NCBI GenBank assembly: GCA_965213595.1 | Contig: CBDBZO010000006.1 | Location: 1,922,001-1,986,000 of the forward strand | DNA: 64,000 bases | Source: JBCCFC01 sp965213595 | GTDB taxonomy: Bacteria; Chloroflexota; Anaerolineae; Caldilineales; Caldilineaceae | Reading direction: 5' to 3' | In this document: one piece after another, positions 34,429 through 43,330 of the stretch | How the letters are laid out: every line of letters begins with the position of its first letter | How positions within the stretch are numbered: the first letter of the stretch is position 1 | The notes under the pieces: model-generated | The model's database searches: none | What the model was told of the DNA's origin: nothing | What the model saw: the letters and a program-made list of their open reading frames with translations, nothing else | Made by a program: the position numbers and the translations under genes

Positions 34429-34431
34429 TAA

Positions 34432-35931
34432 TACTACAACGAGACTTGGGAATAGGGGTCGAGTTGCGGAAGGCGGTTTTTTCGATGAGAGCGGTAGGCA
34501 GCATGATTGCGACGTTGGCGGTAGTGGACAATATGCAGGGCGAGTTGGGCATCGAGTTCAGGTTTGGGTAGGGTGGATTGCAGCAAGAGAAGAGTTTGGG
34601 GCAAGGTGAGCGCAGGGGCTTTTTCTTTAAGTCGCAGTTTAAGGCGAACCAAAAAGAAATGGGCCAGGATAACCAGGGTCATGTGATGATGCCAACCCGT
34701 CCAGGAGCGGACCTGGTAGTCGCCCATGCCGAGTTCTTGCTTGCCTTGCTCAAAGCAGGATTCGACCGGCCAGCGCATTCCGCTTAACCAGGCGAAGGTC
34801 TGAATCGTTGTCTCAAGCGGTGCGTTGGAGAGAAAATACTTCATCTCGCCGGTGGTCCGGTTGTGGCGCAAGACAAGCCAGACATCCGGGCCAGGGAGCG
34901 ACTGGCGAACCGCCACAACGCGCAGGCAGGCAAAGTCTGCCAGGAGTGGGCCTTTGCTGCCTTCCTTAATTTTGAGGCGCTGCCAGGCGGAGGCGGGCAA
35001 GGTCTGCGCGATGGCCGCCACGGTGAGCGCATCGGGTTCCCCCTCGACCAGACGCAGGCGAGTGGGCGGTCGCCCTTGACCAGACCAGGTGGGAACGGCT
35101 GTGGCGGGTCTGGCTAGCCAGACGCGTGTATCCCAATCGACTTCCGCGAAGTAAGAGACAAAGTCGCCGACCGTATCCAGAAAGTGGGTGTCTCGCCCAA
35201 AGGCAGCATCACAGGTCAGCCAGCGATAGGGCAAGCTGCCTTCGGCCTCAATCGCTTGGAGCATTTCGGCGGCCAACTGCGGCTTGGTTTGGAAGTGGAC
35301 ATCGTCTGGCACGCCACATTTCTTGCGTCGTTCGGCATAGGCTTCCTCTTCCACCCATTCCTGTGGCAGATAGAGACGACGGTCCAACAGCGTATACCCT
35401 TCGCTACCTGCATAGCTCACAAAGACACCGGCCTGACAGTTGGCCACCTTGCCTAACTCGCCACACATCTGCCGTTTCACGCCCACCGACTCCGTGCCTT
35501 GTTTGGGGAAATCACTGCCGTCCACGATGAGCACGCCGTTCTCTTCGCCTAAGTCCCGGCTCACTTCTTGCCAGTGCCGGCGCAGGATCGCTTCGTCTGA
35601 CCACGCGCCTTGACCAAGAAACTGTTGGCTGGCGCGAATCGCATTCGGATTGTCGCCTTCAAACTGTAAAACCATGGATTCCACCGATTTGTTCTCTATC
35701 TCGGACAGCAGGCCCTTCAGATATTTCTCGCTCTCGACTCGCTGTTCTCTGCGCTTGAACAGACCTGCATAAATGGCGTGATACGCTTGCAACTCCGGCA
35801 GAAGCTCTCGTTCAATCTCTGCAACGCTTAAGGTCAGCTTTGGTGTTGTTGTGATGACTTGGCTCATGGAAAATGCCTCCTTACGGAGTATTTTCCTCAT
35901 CAGCGCCCTTTTTCAAAGTCTCGTTGTAGTA
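34432..35931 (-). mobile_element. IS701-family insertion sequence, complete
   Basis: 1500 bp with perfect 16-bp terminal inverted repeats (TACTACAACGAGACTT) and a 4-bp target duplication CTAA at 34428-34431 and 35932-35935. CTAA fits the YTAR target of IS701 elements. One intact transposase is encoded. Confidence 0.93.
34434..35867 (-). CDS. IS701-family transposase
   Basis: 477 residues from the ATG at 35867, which follows GGAGG; an upstream frame to 35900 runs into the terminal repeat. DDE residues are in GVLIVDGSDFPKQG (Asp near 120), RWLTCDAAFGRD (Asp near 220) and RWPVESCFEQGKQELGMGDYQVRSW (Glu near 390). The motif SVGVKRQMCGELGKVANCQAGVFVSY is typical for the family. No frameshift or stop is present, so the enzyme may be active. 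Confidence 0.93.
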   Translation of the reverse strand: MSQVITTTPKLTLSVAEIERELLPELQAYHAIYAGLFKRREQRVESEKYLKGLLSEIENKSVESMVLQFEGDNPNAIRASQQFLGQGAWSDEAILRRHWQEVSRDLGEENGVLIVDGSDFPKQGTESVGVKRQMCGELGKVANCQAGVFVSYAGSEGYTLLDRRLYLPQEWVEEEAYAERRKKCGVPDDVHFQTKPQLAAEMLQAIEAEGSLPYRWLTCDAAFGRDTHFLDTVGDFVSYFAEVDWDTRVWLARPATAVPTWSGQGRPPTRLRLVEGEPDALTVAAIAQTLPASAWQRLKIKEGSKGPLLADFACLRVVAVRQSLPGPDVWLVLRHNRTTGEMKYFLSNAPLETTIQTFAWLSGMRWPVESCFEQGKQELGMGDYQVRSWTGWHHHMTLVILAHFFLVRLKLRLKEKAPALTLPQTLLLLQSTLPKPELDAQLALHIVHYRQRRNHAAYRSHRKNRLPQLDPYSQVSL

Positions 35932-36132
35932 CTAAGAAACCACTGCTCGCTCTGGTTTCTTTTAAATTTATCCACTCCGTGGTCGGCTGCTGAAATGCGT
36001 CCGATTGGGCGGGTGCGCTCTCGATTGTTCTGTACTGCGAACACAATCCGCGACCGAATTGCCTCTACAGTCGACCCCACCCGCAAAATTTGTCAAAGTT
36101 TCTTGCATCAAACAAAAGTATCACACGCGCTC

Positions 36133-36161
36133 TTGACAAGCAGTCTTCTGTCCTATATGAT
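36133..36161 (+). promoter_or_regulatory. Sigma-70 type promoter of the sugar ABC operon
   Basis: TTGACA (36133-36138) and TATGAT (36156-36161) with exactly 17 nt between. It lies in the 439-nt gene-free stretch 35936-36374, where nothing else stands out. The leader to the start codon at 36375 would be about 205 nt. Confidence 0.65.
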
Positions 36162-36374
36162 TGTTGTGTAGCATCAATGCCAATTTTCAACTCGGCTTCA
36201 TCCCACCGTTTCGAGCTTGAGGCTTACCCTGCCAGCGCACCCATGCCGGCACACATCTTCGTTGTCTCCGTCCGCTAAATCGTCCACCAAATCATAGACG
36301 CATCTTCACACTCACGACGTACCCGTACATCACTCACCCATTCCATTCACACGATTCCCTTAGGAGGACCCCCC

Positions 36375-37784
36375 ATGCACGAAAAGCGATCCCTGCTCAT
36401 CCTGCCCATGCTGCTGTTGGCGCTGCTGCTGGCCGCCTGCCCCGCCCCCGCCGTTACCACATCGGATGCCGCGCCCGCCGAGGGCGAGAGCGCATCCACA
36501 GACAGCGCATCCACAGACGCCGCAGACGGCCCCATCACCATTCAGTGGTGGAGCCACTGGGCCAACGAGCCGGCCAAGGTGGCGGTAATCGAGAAGATTG
36601 CGGCGGATTACGAAGCCGAACATCCCGACGTGTCGATTGAGCTGACTTGGTGGGACAAAGACCCCCTGCGCGACGCCGTCCGCAGCGCCATGACGGCGGG
36701 CGACGGTGCGCCCGATATCACCACCTTTGACACCGAGCAGGCCGAATGGGTGGAAGCGGGCTGGGTACTGGACCTCTCCGACGCGCTGCCCCTGGAAAAT
36801 TTCCAGCCCGGTACGGAGCTGGATGGAAGCTACCCCAACCTCGGCTACGACGGTCTCTACAAATTTAACATCGGGGCGACGGAGTTTCTGCTCTTCTACA
36901 ACCCCGACCTCTTTGCGGAGCTGGGCATCGAAGTGCCCGAGGATTACCAGTTCACCGAAGCGGAATTCCTGGACGTGGTGAGCCAGTGCAGCGAGGCGGG
37001 CTATGCGGGCGTGGCCGACGCGATTGGCAATCGACCCTACCCCGCCGTCTGGGCCGTGCAGTATCCGCTCTTTAACCTGGTGGGCAGCGAGGAATTTGAT
37101 GCCTACAACGCCGGTCTCCAATCGTGGGATACGCCGGAGGCGCGGGCGGCGCTGGAGTACGCGGCCTCGCTGCGCGATGCGGGCCTCTGGCCCACTTCGT
37201 TCTCGACGATGACCATCGACGAATTTCACGTCTACTTCCACACCCAGCGCGACGCTTGCATGATCTTCATCCCCACCTGGTACGCCGGCCGCGCCTTTCA
37301 GGCCGAGGAGGAGGGCGGGCAAGACCCCAGCTGGCAATTTGGCATGCTGCGCTACCCGCTGATGGAGGCCGCCGCCGCCCCGGAGACCGTCTGGACCGGC
37401 TTTGAGTCTGGCTACGCCGTGCTCTCTTCGACCGAGCACGAGGCAGTCGCCAAGGACATTCTGGCCTTTGCCGCCCAGCCGCAGTACGGCGCGCTCTGGA
37501 CGGCCGTCACCAACATCCCATCCGTGATCACGTACGATCTGGAAGCAGATTGGCCTTCGGAGGAGCTCCAGCAGGAGCTGGGCGCCACGCCGGGCCAGTG
37601 GAACTGGTACTGGCAGGAGTACGACGAAGTCTACGGCGGGCTGCCGCGCGCCATGGCGCCGACCGCCCGCTGCGGTGAATTTGAAGATGCCGTGGTGTCG
37701 GCGCTCAACGAAGGCTTGCCCTTGGGCCTGCTGAGCGTGGACGAAGCCGTCGAGCTGTTGGACAGCAACCTCTGCACGGAGTAA
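36375..37784 (+). CDS. Sugar ABC transporter substrate-binding lipoprotein, family 1
   Basis: 469 residues with a lipoprotein signal (ALLLAAC, Cys22) and a Ser/Ala/Thr linker before the domain. Family-1 patterns: ITIQWWSHWANEPAKVAVIEKIAADYEAEHPDVSIELTWW, the typical lobe-1 start, GDGAPDITTFDTEQAEWVEAGWVLDLSDAL, and a C-terminal GALWTAVTNIPS. An AGGAGG site precedes the start. A permease follows 197 nt downstream, after a strong pair of hairpins. A second, similar binding protein is at 39270. The substrate is presumably a sugar or oligosaccharide. Confidence 0.93.
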   Translation: MHEKRSLLILPMLLLALLLAACPAPAVTTSDAAPAEGESASTDSASTDAADGPITIQWWSHWANEPAKVAVIEKIAADYEAEHPDVSIELTWWDKDPLRDAVRSAMTAGDGAPDITTFDTEQAEWVEAGWVLDLSDALPLENFQPGTELDGSYPNLGYDGLYKFNIGATEFLLFYNPDLFAELGIEVPEDYQFTEAEFLDVVSQCSEAGYAGVADAIGNRPYPAVWAVQYPLFNLVGSEEFDAYNAGLQSWDTPEARAALEYAASLRDAGLWPTSFSTMTIDEFHVYFHTQRDACMIFIPTWYAGRAFQAEEEGGQDPSWQFGMLRYPLMEAAAAPETVWTGFESGYAVLSSTEHEAVAKDILAFAAQPQYGALWTAVTNIPSVITYDLEADWPSEELQQELGATPGQWNWYWQEYDEVYGGLPRAMAPTARCGEFEDAVVSALNEGLPLGLLSVDEAVELLDSNLCTE

Positions 37785-37824
37785 GCACGCCGAATAGGTA
37801 GGCGACCGCTGCTGTTTTGGGAGG

Positions 37825-37936
37825 TTGTTCACACAAAAGTCCTGTTGCTCACGCTTGCCACACGCGTGAGCAACAAATGTGTGAACAACGGGAAGGGGTC
37901 AGCCAGAGCAAACCCGCTCTGGCTGACCCCTTCCCG
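37825..37936. repeat. Two strong hairpins between binding-protein and permease genes
   Basis: First: TTGTTCACACA (37825-37835) with TGTGTGAACAA (37878-37888), enclosing GTTGCTCACGC/GCGTGAGCAAC (37844-37854, 37864-37874). Second: a perfect 21-bp stem, 37889-37909 with 37916-37936 (core GGGGTCAGCCAGAGC). They could hold back transcription into the permease gene and stabilise the binding-protein mRNA. Confidence 0.85.
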
Positions 37937-37981
37937 TGAATCCATCTCCAAGCGGCACGGTTATACATTCCAGCATTCATC

Positions 37982-38941
37982 ATGGCCACACAAGCTCAAC
38001 CCCTCGCCCCTGCGCAATCCGCCGCTGCCCCGCGCGTTCGCTCTGGCCGTCAACCGCACCGCAAGCCCTGGGGCGCGATCGCGCTCTTCCTGGGCCCGGT
38101 TCTGCTTTTCTACACGGTCTTCGTCGTCTACCCGCTGCTGGCGACGCTCTACTACTCGGTCCACACCATTGCGCCCGCGGGCGGCCGGGTGGTCTCCACC
38201 TTTGTGGGGCTGGCGAATTTTCGCCAGCTGCTCACCGACGACATCTTTCACCTCGCCATCCGCAACACGCTGACGTGGGGGCTCGTCGGCCCCATATTGG
38301 AAATGGTAACGGCGACCGTGCTGGCCTTTGTCATCTACTTCAAAGCGCCGCTCCACCGCTTCTACCGCGTGGCCTGGTTTACGCCCGTGCTCGTCTCCGG
38401 CGTGATCGTGGGGCTGATCTTCCGCTGGATTTTTAACTACGATTGGGGGCTGCTCAACGTGGGGCTGCGCTCGATTGGGCTGGAGGAGCTGGCCGTCAAC
38501 TGGCTGGGTCGCCGCGACACGCCGCTCTGGTCCGTGATCTTTGTCCACTACTGGGCCACCTTTGGCTACTCCTTTATCCTGCTGCTGGCCGGCCTCAGCG
38601 CCATCTCCAAGGACTTGATCGAGGCCGCTCGCATCGATGGCGCTTCAACCGTGCAGACCATCCTGCGCGTGATGCTGCCGCTGCTGCGCCCCACCTTTGT
38701 CACGGTGCTGATCCTATCGTTTATGGGCAAGATGCGCGCCTTCCACGTTGTGTGGGTGCTGACGGGCGGCGGGCCGCTGCACTTTTCCGAAACCGTCGCC
38801 ACCTACGTCCAAAAACGAGCCTTTGGCTGGAGCTCGCTGGATTTGGGCTACCCCGCTGCCATGTCCGTCGTTTGGTTTGGTGTGGTAATCGTCGGCGTCA
38901 GCTTGATCAATCGTTGGTTGCGCGTGCGCTCAACGTATTAA
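37982..38941 (+). CDS. Sugar ABC transporter permease, MalF-type
   Basis: 319 residues with about six membrane segments. The EAA loop that contacts the ATPase is near residue 215: LIEAARIDGASTVQTILRVMLPLLRPT. The N-terminus is hydrophilic and proline-rich. It pairs with the MalG-type gene at 41104, from which it is separated by a second binding-protein gene. Confidence 0.94.
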   Translation: MATQAQPLAPAQSAAAPRVRSGRQPHRKPWGAIALFLGPVLLFYTVFVVYPLLATLYYSVHTIAPAGGRVVSTFVGLANFRQLLTDDIFHLAIRNTLTWGLVGPILEMVTATVLAFVIYFKAPLHRFYRVAWFTPVLVSGVIVGLIFRWIFNYDWGLLNVGLRSIGLEELAVNWLGRRDTPLWSVIFVHYWATFGYSFILLLAGLSAISKDLIEAARIDGASTVQTILRVMLPLLRPTFVTVLILSFMGKMRAFHVVWVLTGGGPLHFSETVATYVQKRAFGWSSLDLGYPAAMSVVWFGVVIVGVSLINRWLRVRSTY

Positions 38942-39269
38942 ATTCACAGAATGATTTTGATACAATTGGCCGATAAAAGAGGAGAGCCTATAGAAATTTT
39001 GCTGGGTCGCTGGTAAATACCGGATGGCCGCTTTTCGACGAGCAGTTGATTAAACTGCTGGGCAAGGTTAGTCGAACTATAGGTTTGCTTTGTTAAAGAC
39101 CGTTGGGGTTGGCAGACGGCTATATTTTACACGGGCTGCTGCAAAAACCAATTGGCTTTAATTTTCAACCGCCTGCTAAACGTTTGGCAAACCCTAGTTG
39201 TATGCCCCTGTTTGTTCCACTGCACCGTTCCCGTTAGGGCATTGACTTCATTCACGTGGAGAAAACCCT
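38942..39269. other. Gene-free gap between permease and second binding protein
   Basis: 328 nt without a supported gene. A short AGCAGTT/AACTGCT dyad at 39041-39059 is the only structure noted; I could not place a clear promoter. Confidence 0.4.
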
Positions 39270-40757
39270 ATGTCCGAAAAGCGACGAGAAGTCATTTTAA
39301 CCCTGCTGCAGGTCGTGATGGTCGCGCTGCTCTTTCTGGCGCTGCTGATCACCATCCGCCCCCTGCTGTCGTCCGCGCCGGAAGCGGCTCCGCTTGCGGC
39401 GGTGGAGGAGAGTGCCGACGATGCGGCCGTGGGCACAACTGAAAGTGCCGCGCCAGCCGCGTCGGGTCCCATTGCTACCGAGATTGCACCCGCCGATAGT
39501 TCCCCCAACATCCAGTGGTGGAGCCACTGGGTCAACGAGCCGAGCAAGCGTGCCGTCATCGAGAAAATTGCGGCCGATTACGAAGCCGAACATCCCGATG
39601 TTAATATCGACATTGTTTGGTGGGACAAAAATCCGCTGCAGGAAGCCGTCCGCGGCACGATGACCGCGGGCCAGGGAGCGCCCGATATCACCACCTTCGA
39701 TAGCGAGCAGACGGCGTGGGCGGAGCAAGGCTGGCTGCTCGACCTGGCCGACGTGCTCCCGTGGGAAAATTTTTGGGAAGGCACGGAGCTGGACGGGACC
39801 TATCCTGCGCTGGGCTACGAGGGGAATTACAAATTCAACATCGGCTCGCAGATGAACATGATCTTCTACAACCCCGATATTTTTGCCGAGTTGGAGATCG
39901 AGGTGCCGGAGGATTACCAATTTACCGAGGATGAATTTGTCGAGGTGGTGCAGACCTGTAGCGACGCGGGCTATGCCGGTGTTGCCGACGCCATTGGCAA
40001 TCGGCCCTACCCGGCGGTTTGGGCCGTGCAGTATCCGCTGTGGACGCTTGTCGGCGCCGAGGAGTTTGATCGGTACAACGCCGGTCTCCAATCCTGGGAT
40101 ACACCAGAAGCGCGGCGGGCGCTGGAGTACAGCGCCACGCTGCGCGACGCGGGCCTCTGGCCCGAAGGCTTTGCCGACATGACCATCGATGAATTTCACG
40201 CCTACTTTCACACGCAGCGCGAAGCCTGCATGATCTACATCCCAACCTGGTACACGGGGCGCGCCTTTAAGCCCGAAGCCGACGGCGGGCAGGACCCCGA
40301 CTGGCAGTTTGGCATGTTGCGCTACCCGCTGCAGGAAGGAGCCGCCGCCCCCAACACGCTTTGGTTCGAGTTTGAATCGGGCTACAGCGTGCTCGCCTCC
40401 ACGCCCTACCCGGAGGTGGCCAAGGACATTCTGGCCTTCGCCGCACAGCCCCGCTACGGTGCGCTGTGGACCGCGGTGACCAACACCCCCTCCGCCATCC
40501 AGTACGATTCGGCGGCAGATTGGCCCGAGGACGAAACGCTCATTGAATTGGGCACGGAGCCGGGCAAGTGGGATTGGTATTGGGAAGAGTTTGTTGCCGT
40601 CTACGGCAGCTTGCCCACGGATATTGCGCCGGCCTCTCGCTGCAGCGAGTTTGACGAAGCCGCGACGGCCGTGCTGAACGAACAGCTGCCGCAAGGCGAG
40701 ATCAGCGTGGATGAGGCCGTGGAAGCCCTCGATGCCGCGCTCTGCACTTCGGGGTAG
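39270..40757 (+). CDS. Sugar ABC transporter substrate-binding protein, family 1, membrane-anchored paralogue
   Basis: 495 residues, closely similar to the product of 36375 over most of its length, for example QWWSHW, VWWDKNPLQEAVRG, ADAIGNRPYPAVWAVQYPL and AGLQSWDTPEAR. The N-terminus differs: after MSEKRREV comes one long hydrophobic helix (about residues 9-31, TLLQVVMVALLFLALLITI) with no lipobox Cys. It is followed by a roughly 50-residue Ala/Glu/Ser-rich linker. It is therefore probably held by an uncleaved membrane helix instead of a lipid. It stands between the two permease genes of the same system. Confidence 0.92.
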   Translation: MSEKRREVILTLLQVVMVALLFLALLITIRPLLSSAPEAAPLAAVEESADDAAVGTTESAAPAASGPIATEIAPADSSPNIQWWSHWVNEPSKRAVIEKIAADYEAEHPDVNIDIVWWDKNPLQEAVRGTMTAGQGAPDITTFDSEQTAWAEQGWLLDLADVLPWENFWEGTELDGTYPALGYEGNYKFNIGSQMNMIFYNPDIFAELEIEVPEDYQFTEDEFVEVVQTCSDAGYAGVADAIGNRPYPAVWAVQYPLWTLVGAEEFDRYNAGLQSWDTPEARRALEYSATLRDAGLWPEGFADMTIDEFHAYFHTQREACMIYIPTWYTGRAFKPEADGGQDPDWQFGMLRYPLQEGAAAPNTLWFEFESGYSVLASTPYPEVAKDILAFAAQPRYGALWTAVTNTPSAIQYDSAADWPEDETLIELGTEPGKWDWYWEEFVAVYGSLPTDIAPASRCSEFDEAATAVLNEQLPQGEISVDEAVEALDAALCTSG

Positions 40758-40947
40758 CCGCAGAAGAGTGGACGCAAAGAGACTCGTGCATACCGGAATC
40801 GATTGCTAAATAACTTGAGTTGCCACTTACGCATCGCCCAGCGCTAAAGCTTGTCAGCTAGTGGACTTCAACCACCAGCGGATATAGGTAGCAACTTGAG
40901 TTACATGATAAGACCGGCTGGCTCACATCAAAGGAAAGTGCAGTCGG

Positions 40948-40998
40948 CCCTCATCCCCAACTCTTCTCCTATTCTGGGAGAAGAGTTGGGGATGAGGG
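40948..40998. repeat. 22-bp-stem hairpin in the gap before the MalG-type gene
   Basis: CCCTCATCCCCAACTCTTCTC at the left pairs with its reverse complement (40977-40998) over a short loop. It belongs to a loose family of C-rich palindromes with members at 44768 and 56124. The gap 40758-41103 holds no gene otherwise. Confidence 0.8.
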
Positions 40999-41103
40999 CG
41001 AGGCAGCGAGCTATCTACAAGAACCGCTGGATACTTTCTTTACATAAGCTAATGCCCTTACACTAAAGCCCATCACCTTTTAACATTGCGATTTACCGAC
41101 GCC

Positions 41104-41982
41104 ATGGCCACTACATCGCCGACCGTTGCTCTTCCCCAAACCCGGTGGATGCGCCGTCTGCGGGGGCTGCTGCTCTCCGCGGCGCTGCTGATCTTTACGC
41201 TGCTCGTGCTTATTCCCTTTGTGTGGATGGTTGCCCTCTCGCTGCGCACGACCGGCAGCATTTTGCAGAACCCCTACGGCCTGCCCGTGGAGATGCGCTG
41301 GCAAAACTACACCCAGCTCTTCTTCGACCCACGCATTCGCTTCTACCGCTTCTTTCTCAACAGCATCTTCGTCACGGGCTTTGCGCTGCTGTTGACCATC
41401 GCTCTCTCGACCATGGGCGGCTACGGCTTTGGTCGCCGCCGCTATGAATTTCGGCTGCGCGGACCGCTCTTCGTCTTCCTGCTGCTGGCGCTGATGCTGC
41501 CGCCCCAGGTGATGTACATTCCCCAGTTTGTGATGATGAGCCAGTATGGGTTGCTCGGCTCGCGTTGGGCGCTGGTGCTGCTTTACGCGGCGCTCGGCCT
41601 GCCCATCAGCACCTACCTCATGGCGACTTACTTCTCGCAGCTGCCGGAAGAGCTGGAGGACGCCGCGCGCATTGATGGCTGCACCGATTTCCGCGTCTTC
41701 TGGCAGGTGATGCTGCCGCTAACGCGCCCCGCGCTGCTAACGGTGGTGCTGATTAACTTTATCAGCTTCTGGAACGAGCTGCTGCTCGCCATCACGATGG
41801 TCACCGATCCGGCCAGGCGCACGCTCCCCGCCGCGATGATGATGTTTGTTGGCGAGAACGGCGCCAACTACGCCATCGCCGCGGCCAGCCTCGTCGCCGC
41901 CCTGCTGCCTGTGCTGATCCTCTACATCTTTTTGAGCGACCGCTTTATCGAAGGCTTGACTTCGGGCGCGGTCAAGGGCTAG
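41104..41982 (+). CDS. Sugar ABC transporter permease, MalG-type
   Basis: Start taken at the ATG 41104 (MATTSPTV, 292 residues); a TTG at 41086 is in frame. About six membrane segments, with the EAA loop LPEELEDAARIDGCTDFRVFWQVMLPLTRP near residue 185 and the typical N-terminal VLIPFVWMVALSLRTTGSI. It completes the transmembrane pair with the MalF-type gene at 37982. No ATPase gene follows. Confidence 0.93.
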   Translation: MATTSPTVALPQTRWMRRLRGLLLSAALLIFTLLVLIPFVWMVALSLRTTGSILQNPYGLPVEMRWQNYTQLFFDPRIRFYRFFLNSIFVTGFALLLTIALSTMGGYGFGRRRYEFRLRGPLFVFLLLALMLPPQVMYIPQFVMMSQYGLLGSRWALVLLYAALGLPISTYLMATYFSQLPEELEDAARIDGCTDFRVFWQVMLPLTRPALLTVVLINFISFWNELLLAITMVTDPARRTLPAAMMMFVGENGANYAIAAASLVAALLPVLILYIFLSDRFIEGLTSGAVKG

Positions 41983-41996
41983 ATCGCGTCTCCGCA

Positions 41997-43193
41997 CTAA
42001 AACGTTATCTCCTCCCGCTTCTCAATCTTCTCTTCATCCAGCTCCAGCCCCAGCCCCGGCGTTGTCGGCAGCGTAATCTTGCCGTCCACCGGCTTGAGCG
42101 GCGTGGCCAGAAAGTATTGGAGCAGCTCATTGTGCTTGACCAGGTACTCTAGCAGCGGCGTGGTCGGCTCCGGCCAGGCCGCGATCAGGTGCGCCGAGGC
42201 GGGCGTCGACGCGCCGTGGGGGATGACCGGCACGTCGTAGGCCGAAGCCAGCGCGCAGATTTTCTGCGTCTCGGAGATGCCGCCCGCCCAGAAAATGTCC
42301 GGCTGGTAGACGTCGCACGCGCCCGCGTCCATCAGCTGCTTCAAGCCCCAGCGGGTGTACTCATGCTCGCCGCCCGAAATCGGAATGTTGACGTTGCGCC
42401 GAATTTCCGCGTACTGCGCAATTTTGTCCGGCAGCACTGGCTCCTCGATCCAGCGCGGGTGGTACTCCTCCAGCCGCTGCGCCATTTGAATCGTGTAGGG
42501 CACGTCCCAGCTCATCCAGCAGTCCAGCATGATGTCGACATCGGGGCCGACGGCCTCGCGCAGCGTGCGCACCAGCTGCAGGTTGCGCTCGATGCCCGCC
42601 TTGCCTGCGGTGGGGCCGTCGCGGAAGAACCACTTGGTCGCACGGAAGCCCTGCTGCACCAGCTCCTGCGCCTTTTCGTACACAAGCTCCAGGTCGATGG
42701 AGTGGCCCAACATGCTGGCGTAGGCGGGGATTTCGGTGCGCGTCGGCCCGCCGAGCAGCTGGTAGACGGGCGCGCCAAAGTGCTTGCCCTTCAAATCCCA
42801 CAGCGCACAGTCGATGATGCTCAACGCCATCATGGTCGCGCCCTTGCGCCCGTGGACCATAAAGCGGTAGACGCGATCCCAAATTCGCTCGCTCGCCAGC
42901 GGATCGTGGCCGATCAGCAGCGGCGCAACCTGCGTGCCCGCCACAAAGGCCTGCTCGTGCGTCATCGGCGTGCCAATGCCGTAGACACCGTCGTCGGTTT
43001 CGATGCGGACGCAGTAGCTCTTCAGCGGCATCCCCTCCGCGCCCGCTGGCGTTTTTCCCTTGCGGGAGCGCATTTCCCAGAAGTTGTCTTCCGGGTAAAT
43101 ATCGATGGGGCGCGCCTGTCGATCCGCCCAAAAGTCGCCCTCGTACTCGAGCGTGCCTTGAAGCTGAAAGATGCGGACGGCGGTAATTTTCAT
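41997..43193 (-). CDS. Enolase-superfamily acid-sugar dehydratase (mandelate racemase group), copy A
   Basis: 398 residues from the ATG at 43193, after AAGGAAAG. Metal ligands are visible: Asp in DVDIMLDCWMSWDVPY, Glu in RWIEEPVLP and Glu in ISGGEHEYTRWG. The conserved His/Gly is in VPVIPHGASTP. A Lys in RATKWFFRDG is in the right area for the base. LDCWMS and the Glu-His pattern resemble L-rhamnonate and related dehydratases, and a rhamnose mutarotase is encoded at 5197, but the substrate is not proven. The gene ends 14 nt from the convergent MalG-type gene. A close paralogue lies just upstream. Confidence 0.9.
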   Translation of the reverse strand: MKITAVRIFQLQGTLEYEGDFWADRQARPIDIYPEDNFWEMRSRKGKTPAGAEGMPLKSYCVRIETDDGVYGIGTPMTHEQAFVAGTQVAPLLIGHDPLASERIWDRVYRFMVHGRKGATMMALSIIDCALWDLKGKHFGAPVYQLLGGPTRTEIPAYASMLGHSIDLELVYEKAQELVQQGFRATKWFFRDGPTAGKAGIERNLQLVRTLREAVGPDVDIMLDCWMSWDVPYTIQMAQRLEEYHPRWIEEPVLPDKIAQYAEIRRNVNIPISGGEHEYTRWGLKQLMDAGACDVYQPDIFWAGGISETQKICALASAYDVPVIPHGASTPASAHLIAAWPEPTTPLLEYLVKHNELLQYFLATPLKPVDGKITLPTTPGLGLELDEEKIEKREEITF

Positions 43194-43262
43194 GGGACTT
43201 TCCTTGCTTTTGCCGAATGGAAGAATTGTTTGGCTCTCCGAGCAATTGTGGGGCTGCATCGG

Positions 43263-43298
43263 TTAGACTGGTTCAGTTTTCAAACTGAACCAGTCTAA
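43263..43298. repeat. Perfect 36-nt palindrome between the two dehydratase genes
   Basis: TTAGACTGGTTCAGTTT, TC, then the exact reverse complement. It lies after the stop of copy B and before the start of copy A on the same strand, as an attenuator or terminator would. Confidence 0.85.
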
Positions 43299-43330
43299 CA
43301 CTCTACTATTCCTCAAAGAGACGATTGTTT

